The translations under genes and the position numbers were made by a program. From Polaromonas sp. (GTDB lineage: Bacteria; Pseudomonadota; Gammaproteobacteria; Burkholderiales; Burkholderiaceae_C), in the NCBI RefSeq assembly GCF_010365105.1, contig NZ_JAAFGZ010000013.1, positions 20,525-84,524 on the forward strand: a stretch of 64,000 nt of DNA. Direction: 5' to 3'. The notes beneath the pieces are model-generated. The model did not search any database, was not told the DNA's origin, and saw only the letters and a list, made by a program, of their open reading frames with translations. Position 1 is the first letter of the stretch. Each line of letters opens with the position of its first letter. This document shows positions 46,411 through 54,522 of this stretch, piece by piece.

Positions 46411-46854
46411 GGGCACTTCCTTGTCCATCGGTGTGGAGGGGTTCGCTGCACAGGGCCGGTGCACGCCCGGTTCCATGGCGGCCAAGTCCCCTGCCGGGGG
46501 AGGTCGAGCCTAGTTTCGTCAAGACCGCGCTTGCCGCCAATCACGCCGATGGGGCACCCCATGAAAGCGGTTCGCGTTCGTCCTTGCAGCGCATGTCTGC
46601 GCAGTGTCACTCTTGAATAGGCAGCTTTGTCACGAGTTTCAGGGGCTTTAACAGCGGGAATAAGCTGAAGCAAAAAATAGTAAAAAGTGAAACAATAAAA
46701 TAGTATTTTTGGATAAATTTGTTACCCCCTTGATATGGACAAGCTTTTCTCGCTGGAAAACTACCCATTCCGATCCAGAGTTCATAGCGCGCCGGACAGC
46801 CGGTAGAACGGTCACGAAGAACACTCTGCTGGACAGCCACCTCACGGGAAACGT
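46411..46854. other. Spacer between small membrane protein and response regulator
   Basis: No supportable gene was found. The stretch 46640-46740 is AT-rich and should contain the promoter of the plus-strand response regulator. Frames such as 46607-46876 minus lack protein character. Confidence 0.5.
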
Positions 46855-46995
46855 ATGGAAATTTGTAATGAATCAAAAGAACCCCCCGATTCTTTGATCA
46901 AGAGCGCCTTGCCGTCGGCCAGTTACCATGTGACCCCGCATGGCGCCGCGCAGCCCGTGTTGCCGGGATTTCTCACCGGCCAGGCCTAGCAGCCG

Positions 46996-47646
46996 GTGCG
47001 CGTGCTGCTGGTCGATGACGATGCGCCCATGCGCCGCGAGATCGCCCGCGAACTGTTGGGCGATCGGCGCGTCTGCCTGGTGGGGCAAGGCAGCAGCGTG
47101 CGCGAAGGGCGCCAGCTGATCAGCCAGAGCGACTTTAACGTCCTGCTGGTGGACCTGAACCTGGGCGATGGCACCGGCTTTGCCCTGATGGAGCACCTCA
47201 AAACCGTGCGCCCCGCAGCCGAGGCGATTGTCATTTCGGCGATGGAAGACGCGCAGCACGCCTTGAGAGCGTTCGAGCTTGGCGCCACCGGCTACCCGGT
47301 GAAAAATTCCCGGTTCGGCAGCTTTCCCCAAGCGGTGCTCCAGGTCGTCAATGGCGGCGCCTCCATCACGCCGAATCTGGCGCGCAGGCTTCTGGGCAAA
47401 TTCGAGCCCGCAGGGGGCAGCGCGCCTGCTGCGGCGAACCCTCACAAGGCCAGGGACGTACTGTCCGAGCGTGGGAAAGCCGTGCTCACGCTCGTCGCCG
47501 CGGGCCACACCAGCACGGACATCGGCACGCGCCTGGGCATCGGCAGCCAAACCGTCAACACGCACATCAAGAACATCTATCGCAAGCTCAATGTGCATAA
47601 CCGCGCCCATGCGGTGAGTTTTGCTGCGACCCACGGACTTTTCTAA
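46996..47646 (+). CDS. LuxR-type response regulator, possibly 5'-interrupted by TAG
   Basis: The 216-residue regulator has a receiver domain (MRVLLVDDDAPMRREIA, phosphoacceptor D53 in LLVDLNLGDG, switch Lys in GYPVKNS) and a LuxR-type HTH (LSERGKAVLTLVAAGHTSTDIGTRLGIGSQTVNTHIKNIYRKL). GTG 46996 has no good ribosome binding site. Upstream, the same frame is open from ATG 46855 for 44 codons to a TAG at 46987, two codons before the GTG, and reads protein-like (YHVTPHGAAQPVLPGF). The original gene may have started at 46855. Confidence 0.85.
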   Translation: MRVLLVDDDAPMRREIARELLGDRRVCLVGQGSSVREGRQLISQSDFNVLLVDLNLGDGTGFALMEHLKTVRPAAEAIVISAMEDAQHALRAFELGATGYPVKNSRFGSFPQAVLQVVNGGASITPNLARRLLGKFEPAGGSAPAAANPHKARDVLSERGKAVLTLVAAGHTSTDIGTRLGIGSQTVNTHIKNIYRKLNVHNRAHAVSFAATHGLF

Positions 47647-47857
47647 CGCCGCCCCAAGCGCCTTTTGCAGCGCCCATCGATCAGAGATTCCACCACAGGG
47701 CAGGTGCCTCGTGCTGGTTGTCTGTCTTGTCGAGCGTATGCATTGCGGTCATCAGCCGGCCCGATCACTTGTTGCCTCGGGCACCAGGTCGCGCCGCGCT
47801 ACAGCGGCCTTGATCGGTTGAAGGCGCGTTGTGTACCGACCTGATCCCCGCAGCGCC

Positions 47858-47915
47858 AGCGCCTGGGGTCGCGCTATCGCAGCGCCTGGGGTCGCGCTAT
47901 CGCAGCGCCTGGGGT
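47858..47915. repeat. 23-bp tandem repeat, 2.5 copies
   Basis: Units starting AGCGCCTGGGGTCGCGCTAT occur at 47858-47880 and 47881-47903, followed by a partial copy to 47915. They are identical and GC-rich. They lie between the response regulator and a small membrane protein gene and show no dyad that would clearly mark a binding site. Confidence 0.75.
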
Positions 47916-48037
47916 GTTAGGGCATAGAGCATAGGGCAAACGGGCTACGCACCTGTTCGCAAAGCTCTGCCGTAACGGCGTATATTTTGAAAAGCTAGTT
48001 GCATTGGCTTTTCATCTAACACCCGGGGAGCGTCACC

Positions 48038-48346
48038 ATGGTTACCCAGTCGTCTTATCGATCCGTATTGTTGGCGTCGTGCATAGCGGAAAAAACCGAC
48101 GAACAACAAAACTGGCGCCTCCACGCTGCGGCGCCCTGTGTTCACCTATTGATCGGCGCGGCGTGTGCGGCGGTCACCCTGCCTTTTGGCCTGAGGGCAG
48201 CCGTTTTGGCGCCCGTCGCCCTAGGCTTTGCGAAAGGTATTTTGAACCACCATGCCGGGAAGGATGCCGATCCCGCTAACCTGGTCTGGATCATTGCTGG
48301 CGCCGCGCTGGTTGTCGGCGTCGCCAAGCTGGCCGGGCTGGCCTGA
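48038..48346 (+). CDS. Small membrane protein, 102 aa
   Basis: The N-terminus is polar (MVTQSSYRSVLLASCIAEKTDEQQNW) and followed by two or three hydrophobic segments (CVHLLIGAACAAVTLPFGL, AVLAPVALGFAKGIL, LVWIIAGAALVVGVAKLAGLA). The pattern resembles small phage or plasmid-type membrane proteins of unknown role. GGGAGCGTCACC precedes the ATG. Confidence 0.6.
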   Translation: MVTQSSYRSVLLASCIAEKTDEQQNWRLHAAAPCVHLLIGAACAAVTLPFGLRAAVLAPVALGFAKGILNHHAGKDADPANLVWIIAGAALVVGVAKLAGLA

Positions 48347-48359
48347 CCCAAGCCGTCGC

Positions 48360-48728
48360 ATGCTTTGCGAGGTCACCGTCCTCAGGCGCAGCGGCATGAG
48401 GCTCCAGCAGTCAGAATGGCCCAGGCCACAGGTCTTGACGCTGGAGGTTCGCGACTGGGATGGTTCGAGCAACAACTTCAAGCGCCATATGCGGGTGGCC
48501 AACCTCTTCCTCATCAACGGCTGCACCAGGCAGACGGTGGCCACCCTCTATGATCCGGAATTGCTGATGACCACGGCGGACGGAATGTTGATCCGGGGCA
48601 CGGAGGTACAGATCCTCGACAAGCGGACCCATGAGTTTGTGCAGATGTGGCTGTGCCGGCCGACGATCTACAACGGAGCCCCGCTCAAGCCGTTTGACAC
48701 GTCAATTCCAGCATTCGGACAGCCTTGA
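48360..48728 (+). CDS. hypothetical protein, 122 aa
   Basis: The protein is not recognised. Predicted as a soluble beta-rich protein (LTLEVRDWDGSSNNFKRHMRVANLFLINGCTRQ...EVQILDKRTHEFVQMWLC). ATG 48360 lies 14 bases after the preceding stop; ATG 48393 is an alternative. It probably forms a two-gene unit with the upstream small membrane protein. Confidence 0.5.
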   Translation: MLCEVTVLRRSGMRLQQSEWPRPQVLTLEVRDWDGSSNNFKRHMRVANLFLINGCTRQTVATLYDPELLMTTADGMLIRGTEVQILDKRTHEFVQMWLCRPTIYNGAPLKPFDTSIPAFGQP

Positions 48729-49197
48729 GCGGGAGCTGCCAGCGCCATGAAATGCTTTCTTGCGCAAGCACCAAGTGAGCAAGACCCAATTTCTGGTCGG
48801 CGCCAACAGTCAGGTGCCCTGCAGGTGGGCGAGCGCGAGTTCCAGCACACCATCGATCCGCTGCTGTGTAAGCGACAAGGACCCGCCTGGGCGGGACCGA
48901 ATACGCACTGAGTGAGATTCAAAAGCCCATGGGCCTGTCCACCGACACCGTGCCGCATACCCTGCCGGAGAATGAACCTTTGCGAAGGTCAAAAACCCGT
49001 TGCACAACCTTTGTACAAGATTTCAATTTCGGAAAAAGCCGTAAGCACTGGCTACCGGACCTGTTTGAGAGGAATGACTTCGCCTACAGTGTGTTGTGGG
49101 CACGTTATCTGTTGATGCGGCGCAGCCTGCCAGGGCCGGCCCGAGGCTTTGGGCCTTGACCCACGCTCGATGAGCCGCGAAGGAAAGCGAGGCCATC
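48729..49197. other. Gene-free region before the P450 gene
   Basis: No intact gene was found in about 470 bases. Short frames (48912-49115, 48929-49159) show no family match. A ribosome binding site GGAAAG precedes the P450 start. Confidence 0.5.
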
Positions 49198-50655
49198 ATG
49201 CAAACCGACATACCGGACAAACTCGTGGCACAACCGCCGCACCTTCTGCGCCACTATGACGAACTGCCTGGCCCACGCGGCATTCCACTGCTGGGCAATG
49301 CATTGCAGATCGAAGTGCTGCGCTTTCACCAGCAACTCGAACAGTGGTGCGGCGAGTACGGACCCCTGTTCAAGCTGCAAATTGGCAATCGCAAGATGCT
49401 GGTGGTCGGTGACCATCAGGTGGTGGCTTCGCTCTTGCGTGATCGGCCCGACGGCCTGCGCCGCACGACCCGCTTCGAAGCCATCTGTATCGAAATGGGT
49501 TTGCCGCTCGGCGTGTTCGCCGCCAATGGCGACACCTGGCGGCGCCAACGCCGCATGGTGATGGCGGGGTTTGATCCGGGGCATGTCAGGCGCTACTTCC
49601 CCGCCTTGCAGGCCGTGTCGCAGCGCCTGGTCGGGCGCTGGCAACGGGCCGCCGAGCAGTGCGTGGCGATCGACCTGCAGGCCGACTTGATGCGCTACAC
49701 GGTCGACACCATCGCCGGTCTGGCATTCGGCGCGCAGGTCAATACGCTGGAGTCTGACGCCGACGTGATCCAGCAGCACCTGGACAAAATCTTCCCGGCC
49801 CTTAACAAACGCATCCTCTCGCCCGTGCCGATCTGGCGCTTCATGCGCTCTGAGGCCGACCGCCAACTCGAGCGCAGCATTGCCGAAGTCAATTCGGCCG
49901 TCGCCGGTTTCATTGCGCAGGCCAGAAGGCGCATGCAGGCCGATTCCCTCTTGCGCGAACCTCCGCGCAACCTGCTCGAAGTGATGATCGCCGCCGCTGA
50001 TGAACCGGGCAGCGGCATCGACGACAGCCAGGTGGCCGGCAACGTGCTGACGATGCTGCTCGCAGGCGAAGACACGACGGCCAACACCCTGGCCTGGATG
50101 ATCCACCTGCTCTGGCGCAACCCGCGGGCGCTGACCCGCGCCAGCGACGAGGTGCGCCGGGTGGTGGGCGACGTGGCCAGTCCAACGCTTGACCAACTGG
50201 AGCAGCTAAGCTACGTGGAAGCCTGTGCGCACGAGACCATGCGGCTCAAACCCGTCGCGCCGATTATTTTGCTGGAGACACTGCATGCGATGACGATCGG
50301 CGACGTGCAGGTTCCGGCTGGGCTCATGATCAGCAACTTGATACGCCGCGACAGTGTGAGTGACAAGTGCTTTGCGCGCGCGGCAGCGTTTGAGCCCGAA
50401 CGCTGGCTGGCCGAGGGTGAACCCGGGGCGCAGGTCCCTGCCGCGAAGCACATTTCGATGCCGTTCGGCGCCGGTCCGCGGATGTGCCCGGGGCGCTACC
50501 TGGCATTGCTGGAAATGAAGATGGCGATGGCCGCGCTGCTGGGCAACTTCGACATCGAAAGCGTCGACACGCCCGACGGGCAGGAAGCGCATGAGCGCCT
50601 GGCGTTCACGATGACGCCCGTCGGGTTGCGCATGCGTTTGCGCAGGCGAGCATAG
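49198..50655 (+). CDS. Cytochrome P450
   Basis: The heme monooxygenase has 485 residues: Pro-rich N-terminal LPGPRGIPLLGN, I-helix LAGEDTTANTLAW (acid-alcohol pair), ETMR (ExxR) and PER motifs, and heme-binding PFGAGPRMCPGR with C430 as iron ligand. There is no membrane anchor, so it is soluble. No ferredoxin or reductase gene is adjacent, although a stub of a flavoprotein gene follows. The substrate is unknown. Confidence 0.92.
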   Translation: MQTDIPDKLVAQPPHLLRHYDELPGPRGIPLLGNALQIEVLRFHQQLEQWCGEYGPLFKLQIGNRKMLVVGDHQVVASLLRDRPDGLRRTTRFEAICIEMGLPLGVFAANGDTWRRQRRMVMAGFDPGHVRRYFPALQAVSQRLVGRWQRAAEQCVAIDLQADLMRYTVDTIAGLAFGAQVNTLESDADVIQQHLDKIFPALNKRILSPVPIWRFMRSEADRQLERSIAEVNSAVAGFIAQARRRMQADSLLREPPRNLLEVMIAAADEPGSGIDDSQVAGNVLTMLLAGEDTTANTLAWMIHLLWRNPRALTRASDEVRRVVGDVASPTLDQLEQLSYVEACAHETMRLKPVAPIILLETLHAMTIGDVQVPAGLMISNLIRRDSVSDKCFARAAAFEPERWLAEGEPGAQVPAAKHISMPFGAGPRMCPGRYLALLEMKMAMAALLGNFDIESVDTPDGQEAHERLAFTMTPVGLRMRLRRRA

Positions 50656-50698
50656 CGGGTGGTGAAGAAGTGGTCGTCGAGGCATTTCCGAAAGCGGT

Positions 50699-50821
50699 AT
50701 GGAGCACACAGTGTTGTCTGATCAATCGAGCCGCATTGCTATTGCCGGAGGGGGCTTCAGCGGTGTCTGTGCGGCGGTCCAGCTGGTGAAAAGCACCCGA
50801 GCACCATTGCACTTTCGCTGA
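50699..50821 (+). pseudogene. Flavoprotein (FAD/NAD(P)-binding) N-terminal stub
   Basis: The frame MEHTVLSDQSSRIAIAGGGFSGVC begins a Rossmann fold with a GGGFSG dinucleotide loop, then stops after 40 residues where the sequence loses similarity. It starts 44 bases after the P450 stop, so the original gene may have encoded a partner oxidoreductase. It is cut at about 50800, beside the YhcG gene region. Confidence 0.55.
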
Positions 50822-50928
50822 TGACGAGTGAAGTTACACAAATGAATGGCACCCAGACGGGTAGCCTTCCTGTTTTTTGCCAGGATACGAGATGCCCGCC
50901 CGAAAGATTTCAATGCGCAAACTCAAAT

Positions 50929-52023
50929 TCATGACTGGTCATTCGGTTTGTTTTTTTTATCGGACTTATCCAGGGCTTGCAGCGCAGTCGCATCGCTTGC
51001 CAGCTCCGCTTCAATGTCGGCAATGCTGGGCAGGCTCTGCTCCAAGGTGGCCGGCAGGTCGCGCAGCAGCTGGTACTCGGCCACGCCGATGGGCTTGTCG
51101 ATGCCCGAGAGCGCATATTCAGCCACCAGCCGGTTTTGCTGCTTGCACAGCAGCAGGCCGATGGTCGGCTTGTCGTCGGGCGCCTTGACCTGCGCATCGA
51201 CGGCTGCCAGGTAAAAATTGAGCTGGCCGGCGTGCTCGGGCTTGAAGGCTGTGGCCTTGAGCTCGACCACCACGTAGCACTTGAGGCGCGTGTGATAAAA
51301 AAGCAGGTCGACGAAGAACTCGTCGCCAGCGACCTCTAGCCTGAACTGCCTGCCGACAAAGGCAAAGCCCGCGCCCAGCTCCAGCAAAAAGCGCGTGATG
51401 TGGCGGATCAAGCCATTTTCGATTTCCCGCTCATGGGCCTCATCGCTTAGGCCCAGGAAGTCAAACAAATACGGGTCCTTGAGCGTTTCGCGGGCCAGCG
51501 CCGACTCGGCAGCGGGCAGCCTGGCCTGAAAGTTCGTCACCGCGCCGCCCTGTCGCTGCTGCAGCCGGTTCTTGATGTGCAGTGCCAGCGTGGTGCGCGA
51601 CCAGCCGTGCTGGAGCGTCTGCGCCGCGTACCATTCACGCTCAAGAGTGCTGTCCAGCTGGGTCAGCAGCGTCACTATGTGGAACCACGGCAATTGGTCA
51701 GCAGGCTGCTGACCAAATTGGCCATCGGGACAATGCAGGGCGAAAAACCGCATGTACTTGAGGTTGCTGGACGACCAGCCGCGCATGTCGGGAAAGGCGT
51801 CCTTGAGGTCACGGGCCAGATGGTCGATGACCTTGGCGCCCCATCCTTGCGTTTGCTGGCGCTGCAGGATGTCCCGCCCGATGCGGCCGTAGAGCTGCAC
51901 CAGCTCGGCATTGACTGCCAGCGCCGCGCGTTGCCGGGCCTGGCCAATCTGGCCCTTGAGTTGGGTTAGCCAGTCGGCGTAGCCCTCGGGCAGGGCGAGC
52001 GGGGGTTGGCTGGCGGGTGTCAT
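50929..52023 (-). CDS. PDDEXK nuclease-domain protein (YhcG/DUF1016)
   Basis: The 364-residue protein has an N-terminal DUF1016 helical domain (LYGRIGRDILQRQQTQGWGAKVIDHLARDL...GWSSSNLKYMRFFA) and a C-terminal PDDEXK nuclease fold with acidic VDLLFYHTRLKCYVVVELK (D...ExK). Such proteins often travel in type I restriction operons. Its start overlaps the stop of the hsdM remnant by 4 bases. It is intact, while the methylase is not. Confidence 0.88.
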   Translation of the reverse strand: MTPASQPPLALPEGYADWLTQLKGQIGQARQRAALAVNAELVQLYGRIGRDILQRQQTQGWGAKVIDHLARDLKDAFPDMRGWSSSNLKYMRFFALHCPDGQFGQQPADQLPWFHIVTLLTQLDSTLEREWYAAQTLQHGWSRTTLALHIKNRLQQRQGGAVTNFQARLPAAESALARETLKDPYLFDFLGLSDEAHEREIENGLIRHITRFLLELGAGFAFVGRQFRLEVAGDEFFVDLLFYHTRLKCYVVVELKATAFKPEHAGQLNFYLAAVDAQVKAPDDKPTIGLLLCKQQNRLVAEYALSGIDKPIGVAEYQLLRDLPATLEQSLPSIADIEAELASDATALQALDKSDKKNKPNDQS

Positions 52024-52346
52024 GCGCAGGCTTTTTCGAGCACTGCTCCGACTTCGGGCAGGCGCAACTGGTCCACCTCAGGCAGGCACAAGGCGTTGAC
52101 TTCGGTGTAGTCCTCGCGGTTTTCAAGTTCGACCTTGATGTTCTCGGGCGCGGCGTCACCGCAGTCAGACGGGTTGGCCGGGTTGCTCAAGCAGGCCGTG
52201 AGTTTGGCGCGGCGAGCGGCAAAGGTGTCGGAGATGTGGTTGACGGTGATGAGGCCGGGCACCAGGTGCTTGTAGTCGGTCCCGTTCATGTTGGCGCGCA
52301 GCTTGTCGGCCCTCGCCCAGTGTGTTTTCTTGATGTCGTCGAACAT
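52020..52346 (-). pseudogene. hsdM: Type I restriction methylase HsdM, internally deleted remnant
   Basis: MFDDIKKTHWARADKLRANMNGTDYKHLVPGLI...HISDTFAARR is the start of HsdM. After about residue 85 the sequence leaves the family and ends ...RLPEVGAVLEKACA, so the methyltransferase core with its SAM and NPPY motifs is missing. The stop overlaps the YhcG start (4 bases), as in intact operons, implying an in-frame deletion. The 5' end is duplicated at 43821. Confidence 0.75.
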
Positions 52347-52411
52347 GGCGTGGCATTTTCCCGGATCGGATTTATTTTGTTTTATCTCCTGGGATTATGG
52401 AGGCCGAAAAT
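52322..52411 (-). repeat. Duplicated hsdM promoter/start segment, copy B
   Basis: This is the partner of 43821-43912; it covers the first nine codons of the hsdM remnant and about 65 bases upstream. The two copies share blocks such as TTTTGTT and GGATNATGGAG with scattered substitutions, so they are diverged paralogues rather than a recent duplication. Confidence 0.75.
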
Positions 52412-52787
52412 CGAAGCATCGGAACTGCGCATTAGGTGTTCCACCTGCTCGGCAACAATGCCGGGGTTTGACGCGTGGCCAGCATAAAAGTGAATCTTTG
52501 GCCAACCCCAGGTCCAGTAGTCAGGGACGCCAGGGAACAGTCTGCCGTGGAGGGCACCGATGCACCACGCATGGTCGAGAAATTCATCAATTCAGCGCTG
52601 GCGCACCCATCTGGCTGATGGTAAAGATGGGCCTGAGAATTCTCAGTGGAACTGGCCAAAGGGGGCATTTATTCGGTCTATATGTTGTGCACAGGAGCCG
52701 AACGCGGTGCTTTAAGCATGACCGGTACGACGCAGTCGCCGGCCGTTCGGCCGTTCGGCCGTGTCAAAAAACCGCACCACACCCCTA
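52412..52787. other. Gene-free region
   Basis: About 375 bases with no supportable gene. Near 52741-52764 GGCCGTTC occurs nearly three times in tandem. Confidence 0.45.
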
Positions 52788-53432
52788 TCATTGAGGATAT
52801 GCGTTGTAGATTAACCTGCCTGCGCCTGTAGCCTTGATAAGGAGCACATTGAACGCTGTTCCATCCGTACGCAAACAATAATTTGCGTTGTTTGGCGCAG
52901 GTGAACTCGGTCCGGACTTCAAAAGATTGACCCACCCCCCTCCATTTTGTCGCACATGATTAATGCTTGCCAGGATTTGAACTTGGGTGCAGGCGTCTGG
53001 CCACATCGAGGAAACGCCCTTGATTCGCGTTTGCCAGGGGCCACCGCCGTTGCGAGGGGCCGTGATGCAGAAGTTCGTCATGCTGTACATGCCGTTGTTG
53101 ACCGGCGAGACTACCCCCTGATTAATACGCACATTTGATTGCACTGGCGGAGGGGGGCAAGACACGGCGCGCTGCTGCGTGTTCACGGGATTCACCCCCA
53201 GCGGCCGCGAGTGAAATCCCGAGCCCTGGCCCTGGTTTACATTGATAATCTCACCGCAGAAGATGTGATTCAAGTTGATGCGCCAGACCTCAGGTGGTCC
53301 ACTGAGGATCGAGTCAATTGGTTGGGGGCAGACCAGCTGCGCATGCGCCGCACCAATAGGGGATGTGCAGGCGAGCAGGGCCAATGCCGGCCCATATGAG
53401 CTAGATCGCAAGTTCGGTTTCGTGATCCGCAT
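52788..53432 (-). CDS. Secreted EndoU-like nuclease-domain protein, 214 aa
   Basis: A Sec signal peptide (MRITKPNLRSSSYG..., cleavage likely after AHA at residue 31) precedes a domain with LNHIFCGEI (His56) and SGFHSRPLGVNP (His74), the two-histidine pattern of bacterial EndoU RNases, and a later RIKGVSSMWPDACTQVQILA. EndoU domains usually occur as toxin tips; here it is free-standing. GGAAGGTG precedes ATG 53432, chosen over 53582 for the signal peptide. Cys residues after the signal suggest disulfides. Confidence 0.65.
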   Translation of the reverse strand: MRITKPNLRSSSYGPALALLACTSPIGAAHAQLVCPQPIDSILSGPPEVWRINLNHIFCGEIINVNQGQGSGFHSRPLGVNPVNTQQRAVSCPPPPVQSNVRINQGVVSPVNNGMYSMTNFCITAPRNGGGPWQTRIKGVSSMWPDACTQVQILASINHVRQNGGGWVNLLKSGPSSPAPNNANYCLRTDGTAFNVLLIKATGAGRLIYNAYPQ

Positions 53433-53508
53433 CGTTACACCTTCCCAAGTGCCACACTGTGGCTCTGCCGACCGGGTGGTCAAACGTCCTCGGTATTCCT
53501 CGTCATGG

Positions 53509-54324
53509 TCAGTGCGGGGCTGCCTTGAGGGCGTCGATCTGCGTGCAAATCTGTCCAAGCATGGCGATGTCACTGAAGGCAACGGAATGGGTCGTGATGG
53601 TCACCGAGCCCTTGTGAGTGGTGCTCTTGCTGTCCCCGATGTCGCTGAGATCGACCACGTAGTGATACCAAAGCGCTGAAACCTCACTGACGCTCGACGT
53701 GCCGTCCTCGGCCTTCACCACTGGCGATGTCAGGAACCAGAATTCCGAGTTGTCTTCATGAACCGCATTGCTTTTTGTTTCGGTGATGCCAGTGATGACC
53801 GTTTCCAAGTGCCCTGCGACCTGCACTGGGTCTATATGGCCACCTTGAACCTCACCAAGCACTGAGGCCGCGGCCTTGAAAATATCCTGAATCAATCCGT
53901 AGGTAGTCGAAGTCACCGTTTGGCTCAGATTTTTTGACGAAACCGTGTACAGGTGGTTGGCACTGACAAGCTCGAAGTTATCGAGAACCTTGTTGAGTTG
54001 GGACTCGTACGACACCAGCTCGGGGCTGGCAATATGATAGTTGTAGCCATCTGATGGATTGGCAGGCGTGCCGCCGCTCTCACGTGTCACCATTGCATTG
54101 GGGTCTATGACTCGAACGACCTGGAACTTTTGGCCTGTCGCTAGGACACTTGCCTTGACGACGGCAATCATGCTATCCACGGACTGCGAGGAGTTGTCGT
54201 CGCAATTCAGCCCGACAACCTTCAGGCTTCGCGAGATTGCTTTCGGGTCGATCTGGCGTTGCGGAGGTAGTACCTCGCCCACAATCGTCAGCGGAATTCG
54301 ATTGGTTTGAACAGGAAAACTCAT
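53509..54324 (-). CDS. hypothetical protein, 271 aa, upstream of EndoU-like gene
   Basis: The protein is not recognised. It has no signal peptide or membrane segment. The sequence is Ser/Thr/Val-rich and looks like a soluble beta-rich or mixed fold (IPLTIVGEVLPPQRQID..., GYNYHIASPELVSYESQLNKVLDNFELVSAN). It lies 76 bases upstream of the EndoU-like gene in the same direction. A role as partner, immunity protein or carrier is open. Confidence 0.6.
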   Translation of the reverse strand: MSFPVQTNRIPLTIVGEVLPPQRQIDPKAISRSLKVVGLNCDDNSSQSVDSMIAVVKASVLATGQKFQVVRVIDPNAMVTRESGGTPANPSDGYNYHIASPELVSYESQLNKVLDNFELVSANHLYTVSSKNLSQTVTSTTYGLIQDIFKAAASVLGEVQGGHIDPVQVAGHLETVITGITETKSNAVHEDNSEFWFLTSPVVKAEDGTSSVSEVSALWYHYVVDLSDIGDSKSTTHKGSVTITTHSVAFSDIAMLGQICTQIDALKAAPH

Positions 54325-54522
54325 TACAGACTCCTATCCCGGATAGAGGGAGAGAGCGAAATTTCCGGCATCCTTCCGGTATTCGAAAGCCAGAATTACG
54401 GCATTAGGAATATCGGAAGATACTACACCCACCTAGGAATGGAAAGGAAAATCAATCCCGACGCTGTCCCTGTCCGTGGGGCTCGTACGTGCGGCGTAGA
54501 GTGGGGGACCGCGTCGGGCTAG

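Noticed and set aside
49105..50196. Minus-strand frame of 363 codons
   Set aside because: It is antisense to the cytochrome P450 gene.
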